This document shows positions 33,301-43,905 of a stretch of DNA of 64,000 nucleotides, piece after piece. The stretch is from the NCBI GenBank assembly GCA_027924585.1, contig BSBM01000602.1:8741501-8805500 (forward strand). Direction: 5' to 3'. Position 1 is the stretch's first letter, and each line of letters begins with the position of its first letter. This DNA is from Larix kaempferi (taxonomy: Eukaryota > Streptophyta > Pinopsida > Pinales > Pinaceae). A model generated the notes under the pieces. That model was not told where the DNA came from and ran no database searches. It worked only from the letters and a program-made list of their open reading frames with translations. The position numbers and the translations under genes are program-made.

Positions 33301-36300
33301 TGCTAGAGGAAGGACCGATTTATCTTAATATCAGAGCCTCAGGCATAACTAGAGCCGCTACCCGCCCTGAGCTGTTCCCCTGTGCTGAAGTGATCGGATG
33401 GATACTCCAACATGCCAATGCTGAAGGGAGAGTGATAAATGATAGCGGGAAAGTGGCTATTGCCTCATTTCAACCCGCGTATATTGCGACAGCCTACAAA
33501 TTTCCCCGTGTCCAACAAGCTCTGACTGATGAATGGTTGAGCCAGATGAATAACGTCGAGATGGCCAAGAAGCTGCTAATGGCAGGCAAGCATTTGAGAA
33601 AGAAAGGAAGTGATGAATATGACGTACAGAATCTGAGAGCTCCTTTCAGATTGATCGCTTTAATGCTGTGCAGAATCTTCGGCATGCCCGATGGCATAGT
33701 GTATAAGATTCAGTGGATCCCTATCATCCACTACGTGGCATTCAATGGAACTGTGATTGACTGGGCCACTATCCTATCAGATAGTCTGGCCTCGATGATA
33801 GTTGCTGCTAAGCAAGGACTAGCCTTGAAGAAGGCTGAATTTTTCATGTCTTCATATCTAATTGATTGTATTTTGGCCAAGATTGACTTCCCCAAATTGG
33901 GCTGCACATGGGATAGGGCCACCGCCCCGGTCTATATCGCATTCAAGATGTTGTGGGCTCAGAATTACAAGCCCAGCTACAAACTCATCTGTGAGGGGTT
34001 CATCATGCCCCTATATGAGAAAATGTTCAAGGAAGAACCAAACTGCCTATCAGAGAATGCTTTGGAATTCCTTGAGGATTATGGGGATTTTTACTTTTCG
34101 AAGCAAGGTACCTACCTGAGAATGTTTGGAGGGACTAAGCCCCCATACATCCTGCCGCAGTATGCCACAGATTATGTGGTTCTCAAAGAAGCAGTAAGAC
34201 AACTCTTCCTGGATGGGATTGGAGCAATGCTCCACAAACAGCATAAGGCTTCCTTCCCCCCCTACCTTTATGCATAGGTGCTTACAAGTTTTCAGGGGTT
34301 GCCTCAGCCGACGAATTTGTTCAAGAGCTGAAAGCCTTCCACTTCGGTGAGGTAATCTTCCACAGAAATGACAGAAAGGGAAGAGTTGCTGAGCACTGTA
34401 AGGATATCTATGCTCACTTCGAGTACTCCCACTATCCTGATGCCGAGGAAGAGGCATTCAGAGGCATCAGCAACATGGCTGAGCTACGGGTCTGTCACCA
34501 AAGCACTGGAGCAAGCTCTAGCTCAGCCAAGGCCCAGAAGACCAGCCAGCAAAAGGAGAAAGAAGCTGAGGATGCCCGAGCTTAGGAAGAGCTCATATTA
34601 AGAGAAGAAGCGAGGTTATAGCGGGAAGCTGAGGAAGCAAGAAAGCAGCAGGAAGTTGAAGTGGTGAGAAAGCAGCAAGAAGCTGAAAATGAAAGACTGC
34701 GAAAAGAGGCTGAGGAAGCCCGAAAGCAGAAAGAGGCTGAAGCTGAGCAGGCTGAGGCAGAGAGGAAGGCGGAAGAAGAATTGAGAGCAAGGGAAGATGC
34801 TCAAGCCAGTGGGACCGGTGCCCAAGACATGGATATAGACACATCTCAAGCAGGTGGCTCTGGTACCCAAAATAAGGGCGTGGACCCAGCTCAGGAAGTC
34901 CGGACCCCACCTGAAGAAGACATAGACATCATAAACCGACCAATTGTCCCGTACACGCCATCGGGAAAGCGTACAGTGTCCAAGTTGAATGAGTTTTTCT
35001 ACGATAAGAAAAGGAAGGCTATGGTCCTCAAATCAGAAGAGAGGATAAAAATTCCCTTCCATGAAGACATCGTTACCCACCGAGAGGTCACTATAATGAA
35101 AAGCACGGATCAAGATACCTTTGCTATGGCATCCGCAGCTGTAGCAACAACAAAGGCATCATTTGCTAATGTAGGAGTTATAGTTAAAGAAAATATATTG
35201 ACAAAGAAGAGAGCTCGTGCGCTACAACAGAATGTGGCTAATGAGCAAGCCCAAAGAGATCTGGTAGTGAACGAGTACAATTGCTTGTACGCTGAGCATA
35301 AGGAGCTGTCAAACAAGTACAACCAGCTGGAGGAGGAAAAGGACCAGCTAACACTCCAAATGATGATTGTAGAAGCGGAGAAGAATGGAGCAGAAGAAAA
35401 GGCATCTCAGCTAGAAGCAGACAAGCAGGCATTAGCTGAGCGTTTAGAGCAATCGGAGAGCAGAACAATGGACATGTCTCCCTTCCATGAGCTGTCATGT
35501 AGCATCCTGAAGCAAGTGTATGACACTCAGGAGCTAATCACTGATGAGGTTTGCAAGCTCAAGGCCATGGTGGTTAGGTTAAAAGAAATCAACGCGGAAG
35601 CCCATCGGCTCAAAGCGAAGAATACCCGTGTCAAGGCAAACATCATAAGTCAGATGGCATGGAGAGAAGGAAAAGGGGGTTTCCCCCCGCATCTTCCATT
35701 TAAATCAGTGGACAGTTTTAATGAGGACGTAGCACTGTTGGAGTTTGGCAGGAACTGTGCCAGTAAGCTGATAGCTAGTGTGCAAAGAACAACAGATAAA
35801 ATCAACAGTCTCTACCAAAGGCTCCAAGAGGCACATGACAAATGCACATTGAGTTTCCCTCAGACCCTGGAGGACTTTCCGGCAAAGGAGCAGCGTTTGT
35901 CCCAACTGAAGGAAGAATTGGGCATTCAAACGGAGTACGTGAAGAGGATTGATGTCCTGGCTATTGATGACCTCCAGCATTATATTGGCTCATCATCTCT
36001 CCACAACCATCTGCTGAAGGAAGTGCATCAAGCTGCAGTGGCAGAAGTTCAAAGCATTAAAGCAGAGCTCGGGAAGAATGTGACTTCTCAGAAAATCTTG
36101 TTCCCTGCTGTAGCAAACATAGTCATAAGGGACACAGGTGTGTGGTACAACTACATAGCAGAGGAGGAAAGGAAAGCTGCAGCAGCAGCAGGAGCATCAG
36201 CAGATCCAGGATCTTCTCTCCCAGCAGCCAGCCCGGCTACAGCAGTGGGCTCGATTCCCTCTTCCCCAGCAGTGGTAGAAAGTCTGGCCAGCTCAATCCC

Positions 36301-37637
36301 TCCTTCCCAATTAGAAGCAGCATCAGCAATAGGCTCGAGTGTCTTTTCCCAGGAAGCCTCAGCAGCAATTAACTTGGGCGATCCTCTGCCAGCAGAAGCT
36401 CACGCACAGGAATGAAATAATCTAAATTCAGTTGAGCAACTCTCTTCAACCAAGCACGTGTACAGCAGGGAAGGCGTTGGTGTTAGCATTATTTCTGCTA
36501 TGTATATTTTGTTAAACTTTCGAGCATGTAAGGCGTAAGCCATGGGACAGCTGTCCCTATTTTTTGTCAAAGCAATTTTGTAAAAGAAGTGGTCATTTTT
36601 TTTTGGGTGGTCGGGTATAGAAGAAATTCCTGTAATTGACAAGTGGAAGGTGCTAGGTGGCAGCCCAAGCGGCAGAATTGTAATTATAAATAGAAGCTAG
36701 GAAGAATAGATCAGGACTTTTTGGCAGGGAATGAAATTTTGAAACCCATACGAGCTATCTTGTATCGGGCCTGTAAAATTGAATTTTCTAATAGAAGCCA
36801 GGGAGATGGACGTTTTACATGGGGAACGGAAGATGGATGTGTGTTGGACTCTTCTGATGACATCTATACTGTAATGTGAAATCTGCATTGCTATTTGAAC
36901 TATTTCTTGGCAACAATTGATTTTACTTATTTCTGTGTGAACGATTTTCTCCATTTCATGAACAGTGAATGTGCTTCAGACTAAATCAGGAGCTATCTGC
37001 TGATACTTTATTTTGCTGTAGAGTTCTCTTTTAGATTAAATGGCTAACTGTTTGTCTTCAAGATGAATCCTATGGCTCGTTGTTCATGCCTTTAAATGTG
37101 CTCCCTGCAGGGATCTTTAGAGTTATTTCAGTTTGTTTATATTTAGCTTGGTTTCTTTATTCTTTCTACGTAGATTAAATAATCTTTTGCTTTTTCCTGT
37201 TTTATGAGCAATAGATGCTTTCATGTTGAATTAGAAGCTATCTTCTAAAGATCTTTATCTTGCTGTAGCTTTACTTGTGAGAAAGAACATTTATCTGTTT
37301 TTTCCTTACGTTATTTGTTACAGCTTATTGCTCATCCCTTAAGCGTGTTCCCTGCAGGGATAGGTAGATTTATTCCAGCTTCTAGACTTAGATCTGTTTT
37401 AGTTACATCTAGATCAAATATAATTTAGGCACTTGCATCTCATTTAAAAGACATAAAACTCAAAAGAAAGGTGGATCGGGCCATAACCGGTAGAATCAGA
37501 TTTAAACTCCAAACCCACGGTTGCCGGAACCGCTAACCGGACGGATTCCCTACACCAAACGGGAGATAGTCTAATTGGGACCATCTCTCGGGGAGAATCC
37601 CTTTCTGATTGATGCTACGATATCCGAGGCATCAACA
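30400..37637 (+). repeat. 3' LTR of element A (7.2 kb)
   Basis: This matches the 5' LTR over its full length, with substitutions and small indels (for example a 6-bp loss in the ORF near 33620). It ends ...CATCAACA at 37637, followed by the GGAGC target duplication. The CCGAAACGGCGGAAGC array is at 30604-31775, TATA-like boxes at 31906 and 36685, and the broken ORF at 33135-36415. Confidence 0.9.
33135..36415 (+). pseudogene. LTR-encoded protein, 3' LTR copy, broken
   Basis: This is the same gene as 18653-21940. It reads normally to about residue 375, then a one-base loss in a C-run near 34257 shifts the frame and a stop follows at 34275-34277. Downstream in the original frame two CAG codons have become TAG (34583-34585 and 34619-34621), and the frame is open again from about 34661 to TGA 36413-36415. 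Comparison with the intact 5' copy shows each lesion directly. A 6-bp in-frame deletion removes 'YE' near residue 160. Confidence 0.9.
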
Positions 37638-37690
37638 GGAGCATCATGAGAAATACTAATAATTTTCCCTTTAGCTTGCATTTAGTACCT
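37638..37690 (+). repeat. Right part of tandem target repeat, with target duplication
   Basis: GGAGC (37638-37642) repeats the five bases before element A. The following ATCATGAG.AATACTAAT.ATTTTCCC and the stretch up to TACCTTGACATCATC match 38264-38320. This is the right half of the unit split by element A. Confidence 0.8.
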
Positions 37691-37691
37691 T

Positions 37692-37693
37692 GA

Positions 37694-37731
<38 letters not shown>

Positions 37732-37924
37732 CCATCATCATAATCATCTTCATCATCATCGACATCGTCATCTTCGTCGTCATCATCATCATCACCATCA
37801 TCATCGACATCGTCATCTTCATCGTCATCATCATCACCACCACCACCATCATCTTCATCATCATCATCTTCATCATCCTCATCATCCTCATCCTCATCAT
37901 CATCATCATCATCATCATCATCGT
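37692..37924 (+). repeat. (ATC)n microsatellite, about 230 bp
   Basis: An imperfect trinucleotide run of ATC with TTC, GTC and ACC variants. The poly-Asp ORF on the minus strand is a by-product of the repeat. A shorter relative lies at 38314-38510. Confidence 0.9.
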
Positions 37925-37929
37925 CTATG

Positions 37930-38010
37930 GATATCCGATGCAGATACCCAGAAATACCAATAGCGTCCGGCATCAGTGGTTTAGTGAGATCGTCGGATTC
38001 TTTTGTTCTA
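37930..38010 (+). repeat. GTCGGAT-rich repeat, copy 3
   Basis: GATATCCGATGCAGATACCC and GTGGTTTAGTGAG followed by TCGTCGGATTCTTTTG. The second part closely matches 9356-9390. Confidence 0.4.
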
Positions 38011-38173
38011 AGACGGGTAGAGTTTATAATTGAATTTATAGTTTTAAGAATATAGTAAAATGGTTTTAACTTATAAAGGTGATAATAGAATATGTTTTGA
38101 TTTTACATTACTAATAAATAGACTCATGAGATAGAAACTAGGGAATCACTACTAGATAGAATCCATTTCCTTG

Positions 38174-38320
38174 TTCACACTTTCTTGCATAAGATTGTTC
38201 CTTGTTATCGGATTCTCATATCAATGATGAAAAATACAGAGAAAGATTGGATTACTATGGAGCATCATGAGCAATACTAATCATTTTCCCTTTAGCTTGC
38301 ATTTAGTACCTTGACATCAT
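38174..38320 (+). repeat. Second, uninterrupted copy of the target repeat (empty site)
   Basis: This unit contains, without a break, both sequences that flank element A: ..GGATTACTATGGAGC joins directly to ATCATGAGCAATACTAATC with one GGAGC (38259-38263). The locus was therefore tandemly duplicated before element A inserted into the left unit. Confidence 0.8.
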
Positions 38321-38510
38321 CATCTTCATCATCTTCTTCATCATCATCATCATCTTCATCATCATCGGCATCACCATCTTCATCGTCATCATCCATCATC
38401 ACCATCATCATCTTCATCGTCATCTTCATCGTCATCATCATCATCACCATCATCATCATCATAATCAATCATCGTCATCATCATAATCAATCATCGTCAT
38501 CATCATCGTG
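38314..38510 (+). repeat. (ATC)n microsatellite, second copy
   Basis: ATC/TTC-rich run ending in ATAATCAATCATCGTC units. It occupies the same place in the second target repeat as 37692-37924 does in the first. Confidence 0.9.
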
Positions 38511-38519
38511 TTACATAGT

Positions 38520-39060
38520 TACATAGTTCTTCCCCTTTCCTTATGATCAATTTATGGTTGAAATGGGATGTTTTGACGGGACCATGTTCTTAACCACTTG
38601 GTATTGCTAGGTGTTCCACACGAAAATAAAAATTGGGCATAATCTTGCTAAGCCCCAAAAGAGTAAAAAGTGGCATTGTTGGGTTAGCATGGCTGGTTGA
38701 TGTTGCTCTATAACGTCCAAGAATGAAGTACATATAGACCCATCACCATCATCCATGGTCATATTAAAAAAAAATATTGACATGGAATTTGAATTGAGAT
38801 TAGACACAATATCATGTTGATTAAGAACTCACACTAGTGACTACACATGTTGTACTGAAGGAACCTCCTAGGGTTTATGTAACATTTGAATTGTGAAGAA
38901 TTTAGTACTATTCGGTTTCAAGATGACCTTAAAAAAAATCAATGGCTCCAACCGAAGATATTGTATTAAAAGAATTTTTTTTTAAGAGTAATGAGACAAA
39001 AGCTAGCGAGTGAATATAAGTAAGATTTTAAAAATGTTATCTGAATATAAGTGAGTATAA
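38520..39060. other. Non-coding, nothing recognised
   Basis: No gene, repeat or element end supported. Several A or T runs. Confidence 0.5.
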
Positions 39061-39093
39061 GTGAATAATCTTGGGACTAGGCATAAAACTATT

Positions 39094-39415
39094 AATTGCA
39101 TGTAACCACAAGAGCCTTAAACTCATGAAACTTATTGAATACTTCATCATTGGTCTTCATAAAGTATATATAGGTATTTATGGAGGGTGACATAGTGTTA
39201 AGTGATGCTTGAGGTAGGAGCTGGGAGAGGGAGTGAACTCGAAGATCAAAGGGAGAGGAATCATTAATAAATCAAACATAATAAATATTACCAGTTAAAG
39301 AAATCGATGACATAGGTCAACATACATTTTCATGAATCGTATCAAGAAACTATCTTGATCTATGCACACTACTTGGAAAAGCAATCTTTGTATGCTTTCC
39401 AAGTGCACAACCCTT
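39094..39415 (+). repeat. Direct repeat in copia remnant, copy 1
   Basis: Matches 39895-40215 at over 90 percent by eye, with a small gap near 39340-39365. Both begin CTAGGCATAAAACTATTAATTG-like and end in the AAGTGCACAACCCTT region. Confidence 0.75.
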
Positions 39416-39894
39416 TCATTACATATTGGTAACTCAAGAACAACATGTAACTCCATATTGGTAACTAGATATGTGGCATCATCGCGTAAATCTACTTGTA
39501 TGACAACTTCTTTCTCTTTAAGTCTATTGAAATCCTTCTTATTGAATGTCACATGTTTGGATGATCCACTGTCCATATACCATCCTACACTAGAGATGGT
39601 GTTAGTGGAAAGACATGATACCATGGAGAAGGTTGTCTCTAGCTTTTTGTGCTAACTCATCCACTTTGAATGCTTTTCCATCCTTGCCAACAACTTTTGT
39701 TGCTTGTTCTTTTCCTTCTTCCTAGGACATCGACACGCATAGTGGCCCATCTTGTGGCATGAATGATTTCACGTTAATCGAGTGGTTCTTCCCATGCCAT
39801 GATAATTATGGATAAAAATATTAAATGAATGAAAGTGAGATTTCAAAGGAGTAAGCATAAAATGTCCATCACACATATACAATAATCTTGGCAC

Positions 39895-40215
39895 TAGGCA
39901 TAAAACTATTAATTGCATGTAACCACAAGAGACTTAAACTCATGAAAGTTATTGAATACTTCATCATTGGTTTTCATAAAGTATATATAGGTCTTTATGG
40001 AGGGTGACATAGTGTTAAGCGATGATTGAGGTAGGAGGGAGAGGGAGTCATGAACTCGAAGACCAAAGGGAGAGGAATCATCAATAAATGAAACATAATA
40101 AATATTACCAGTTAAAGAAGTCGATGACATAGGTAAACATACATTTTTATGAATCTTTGTATGCACACTACTTGGAAAAGCAATCTTTGTATGCTTTCCA
40201 AGTGCACAACCCTTG
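39895..40215 (+). repeat. Direct repeat in copia remnant, copy 2
   Basis: Partner of 39094-39415. The 800-bp offset suggests unequal exchange or tandem insertion of two related elements. Confidence 0.75.
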
Positions 40216-40433
40216 CACATACCTAGCTTATATATCACAAAGTTTGGAAATTCCTGCACTATTTCCTTCGAGGGTGGAAGTGCTCCATAGTGCAAGCAAC
40301 CAAATCTCGTGTTCCAAATGTTCCAATAGTGCTACACTTTATTATGACGAATTACTTCTAATCAAACTCCACACACTTAAGAGGTGTCATATCTTAATCT
40401 AAAACAAGATTATTAATTAAAATTTGTTTAGAA

Positions 40434-40655
40434 TGGGTGAAGCAAGTCATTATAGCCTTTCTTTACATGTGGATCTACCTAGAAACATAAATTATGAGTG
40501 TCTATAGGTTGGGATTGTTGCAAGGAATAGATGAAAATCAAATTGTATTGAATGGATGAAGCAAGATAAGCATTACATCCTTTCTTTGCATGTGGATCTA
40601 CTTGAAACGCCCATTTATGACTGTAGAGGTCAAGATAATTAGAAGGAACATTGTT
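40434..40655 (+). repeat. Local duplication of about 100 bp
   Basis: 40434-40535 and 40551-40655 share GATGAAGCAAG..A.GCATTA, ATCC/AGCCTTTCTTT and CATGTGGATCTACTTGAAAC-like sequence. Possibly a further decayed part of the copia element. Confidence 0.5.
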
Positions 40656-40739
40656 AAAGGTATCCATTCCAATAATAATGTATTCCTTCTCAACTAGAAA
40701 AAAGAGGCGGGTCTTACTAGATGTACTCACTATGTCATA

Positions 40740-42988
40740 TTTACCCGATATGAGAAGGGAATTGAATTGAAATGCTTTTGTTTGTAAATTGATGCTAGTT
40801 GAAAATTTTAAATGAATATCTAACTAAAAACACGAATATCCATGGAAATGCAAATCCCATTATGTTAACATCCATGTGATTTTTGCCACTTATATGTTCT
40901 ACTTCCATGCCCTATTTTCTAGCCCTTAACTTTTGAGTTTGATCAACTAGTAGTGAAATATATTACATAGAACATTAAGGTATCCTAAATTTTCATTTAA
41001 CTAGCTTCTTAGATATCTCTCACACCTACATATTGTCAGTACTCACGAAATATGACATAACATATAAGATAGTCGTTTTTTCATTTTTGCATTCTTAGTG
41101 ATACTAACATTGTTGAAAGTACAACATGAGCTATATATCAAGATATCCTTGTGTTGGTCGATATGTTTTCTTCCTTATTTGGATTTCCTCAAGTCTTTTC
41201 CTTAACAATAACATTTTGGTATCATTTGATGACTTGAACCTAGTGAGTATTTCACATGGAAAATATAAACAACATGCAAACCTTCTTTATATAAAAGCAA
41301 TGCGAGATTTCTTTAGAACTTTCATCTTTTTAAGACAATAATAGATCCATAAAAAATCAACTTATGGCCCATCTCTTTCATCAACATGGATTCTTATTGT
41401 GGAATTCAAATTTAATTATATCTTCAATTAGTCTTTTAATGTTGAGTTCAAAATTCTATTTAGCGAGGCTAAGTTCAAAACTCCTTGTCCCTATTCTAGT
41501 TTGGTTTGCAATCTTGGTCTGTTTCCTTGCCTTCACAAGACCAAATCTCAACAAAAATTATATATATGGGGATTACCCTGTGCCTACCATCTTGGAAAGT
41601 TCAAATGCAAAAAATAACCCCAAACTATCTCACTGAGTCTACACATAGAGGGGAGTCCTCATGCGGCAGACTACAGTGGGCACGCCTGAGCCTTGAGGCC
41701 TGGACAGGGTGTGACTCCGGAACTTCCTTTAGGCTTCACCGAACCTTGCAAGGTTAGTACACCATTTTCACATCTAGGCACTGGTTTGAATCATTTCAAT
41801 CACACTTTTTTCATCATGTGTAGACTGCTCCCTTCTCCTCCTCTTGGAATAATAATAACAGAGACAAAATCCTCATCGTCACCGTTGTCATCACGCTATC
41901 CAATCTATCTACCTATCTACCGTCGGGTCACGCGTTCGATTCCCCTCCTCACACTTCAATGCTTTCTTTCCAGATCTACTCCCAGCAGTACCTCCTCCCA
42001 GCCCAACATAGAAAAAAGCTTCGCTTCTGGGTTCGTATCTTGACCCAAACCCTGGGCTCCAAATTCCTAGCAGCCCCATCGAAACCCGCAAGGTTTTTCA
42101 AGAACCGAATCCACCGATCTAGATCTCCAGCTACTCGAACCCGGGACATATGGACAATGCCCAGAAAAACAACACGGATGTATTACTACTTGCAAATCCA
42201 TTTTCGCTGCCAAAACTCCCCATTCATAGGAATCCAATCGAAACCCAGAAACAGCTCCTACAAACGCCCGCCATGACTATCAGAAACAGAAAATATTATC
42301 TAAACCTACTCTAGTAAACCACCACAATCAACGCTATCTTTGTCTGCCTCCATTCATTATTCCTTCGCCCTCGCTATTTATTTTAGCTTCCCCATTCATT
42401 CAACACCACACAGTAATGTACATAGCATATTGTCACATTAACAAATATAATATATATAATCAACGAGCGACAAACAGTTCGGAGTAAATTATTTATGCCC
42501 CCATTACCTTTTTACTGCGTTGATTTTTGAGTTCCTATTAAAATGGGAAATGCGAGGTTAACCCCATACTCGTTCCATATGATTCCCAATATGGAGAGAG
42601 CTTGATTTCACAAGAAGCTCTCTATTAGTTCCCCATACTCATCCCATATGATTCCCCATATACTAGCTTTCCCTTGCTTACCTTGATGCCTCAACAAATT
42701 CATGGAAAATTTTATTTAGATCAAACAATTCGATCTGGAAATTTCGACAGAATTCGTAATAGAAGTTTCCAATTTCACAACTTCTTCGTTGTTCAGGAAT
42801 AAATTTCAATTGAAGGGTAAAATTTTTTATTAAAAGTTTTATGCAGGGTAGTTTTCGGAACAAAACCATAAAAAAAAAATTCGTTGATGGGTAAGGGTTC
42901 CCATCAAATTTAACCCCTGATGGAGAGTGTCACGATTCACTGCCAGGTAACTTCTACCTACATCTTTTAATATTTTCTTCCTTCATCC
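40740..42988. other. Non-coding
   Basis: No gene supported. At 42560-42665 the phrase CCCCATACTC.T.CCATATGATTCCC occurs twice, and between the copies lies an inverted repeat AGAGAGCTT/AAGCTCTCT (42595-42623). GTTCGATTCCCC near 41934 resembles a tRNA B box but has no A box. Confidence 0.45.
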
Positions 42989-43890
42989 TGTTGTTATCGA
43001 ACAATCCACTAGAGTGGACACGAGCAGGATCTCCCTAGCTCAATGTGAGTCTAGAACAAATAGAACAGACTACAAATACATCTCCTAGATCTACTTAAGG
43101 ATCAAGTACTAGATGTCTTACCTTTTACTTCGCAATCCTTTCTCCTGAATGCTGCTCCACGTCTCACGGTCGTCAGATCCAAGCTGCAAGACCTGTCAAG
43201 ACAAAGAAACAAGAGAAACCAGTAAAAGACATCTATACAATAAGAGATCTAAGTAAACAGTTAAGCATGTAAACTACTCAATATCATTGCACACATGAAC
43301 AATATTGGTGGAAAGCATTTGTATTACTGTAAATAGAGGAGTACATGATAGAGATATAGAACTACAACTAAGAATTAACGTAGTAGCCCTTCTCCGACCA
43401 AGCCAATTGCCATAAGCTTCCAAGGAAGTATGAGTTCTCCAATAGGTGAATGGAGGTGTCTTAAGAGTGATTTCACCAACATGTAGATACCATAGGCTTC
43501 CTCCCTTTGGGATGGGAGTGAGCTTCACTTATATAGGACTAAGTGGATAGGGTATGGATAGGATAGGTTGAGAGATGGTAGGAGAGAGATAGGGGATCCT
43601 CCCAAAGAGTTAGGAGTCAAGTACCATCTCCCCTAGAGGTCATGGATAAGCCCTTAAATGAGCAAGTTTCGAGAAGGATCTCGAATAAGCTATTTTTTTC
43701 CATTAACTGACCTTGTCGCACCTTTCAGTGGAGCAAGCTGCGACGTCGCATGTTGCTAGTGTGCAACCTACGACGACCCTTCAAAACCTAGCACAACTGA
43801 GTACAAATCCTCCCAGGATGATTATTTAGTCCAAGTATCTTCAGGAGTGTATACAATGAATCTTATGATGAGTAGATTTTGGGTGTAACA
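42989..43890 (-). repeat. Probable 3' LTR of element C (about 0.9 kb)
   Basis: On the minus strand it begins TGTTACACCC after a G-run and could end ...GATAACAACA at 42989. A good TATA box (TATATAAG) lies 355 bp from its start. No second copy is in the window, so the borders are proposed from TG..CA ends, promoter and polypurine tract only. Confidence 0.45.
43528..43535 (-). promoter_or_regulatory. TATA box in probable LTR of element C
   Basis: TATATAAG on the minus strand within CCTATATAAGTGAAGC. The position fits a U3 promoter. Confidence 0.5.
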
Positions 43891-43892
43891 GA

Positions 43893-43905
43893 ATGCCCCC
43901 CAAAG
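43893..43905 (-). promoter_or_regulatory. Probable polypurine tract of element C
   Basis: GCTTTGGGGGGCATTC on the minus strand ends next to TGTTACACCC. It resembles polypurine tracts before plant LTRs. Confidence 0.5.

Larger units (their letters stand above)
15916..37637 (+). mobile_element. Element A: complete 21.7-kb Ty3/gypsy retrotransposon with gene-bearing LTRs
   Basis: The element is bounded by GGAGC target duplications. It has LTRs of 7,247 bp (15916-23162) and 7,238 bp (30400-37637) beginning TGTTG and ending CAACA, a tRNA-Asn primer binding site, and internal gag, protease, extra RNase H, reverse transcriptase, RNase H and integrase. The internal domain (23163-30399) is about as long as one LTR. 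The LTRs differ by about 15 substitutions in the first 600 bases of their ORF by eye, roughly 2-3 percent, so the insertion is not recent. Tat-like Ty3/gypsy affiliation is suggested by the size, the extra RNase H and the PBS type, but needs a tree. Confidence 0.9.
39068..40295 (-). pseudogene. Ty1/copia fragments with internal duplication
   Basis: The minus strand holds a zinc knuckle ('CHKMGHYACRCPRK', near 39690-39760), a protease region ('WYMDSGSSKHVTFNKKDFNR', 39295-39624) and a pre-integrase plus integrase start ('MHYGALPPSKEIVQ', 'GMCKGCALGKHTKIAFPSS', 'YYVSFIDDSS', 39909-40295). All are copia features. The usual order is knuckle, protease, pre-integrase. Here a pre-integrase copy lies upstream of the knuckle, because about 320 bp (39094-39415) are repeated at 39895-40215. 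The second copy of the pre-integrase part, at 39300-39415, is frame-shifted. RT and RNase H were not found. Confidence 0.7.

Noticed and set aside
37671-37973. Poly-Asp and poly-Met ORFs on the minus strand
   Set aside because: They are translations of the (ATC)n microsatellite.
41927-41940. tRNA B-box-like GTTCGATTCCCC
   Set aside because: No A box upstream at the proper distance and no tRNA fold, so a tRNA or SINE call is not supported.
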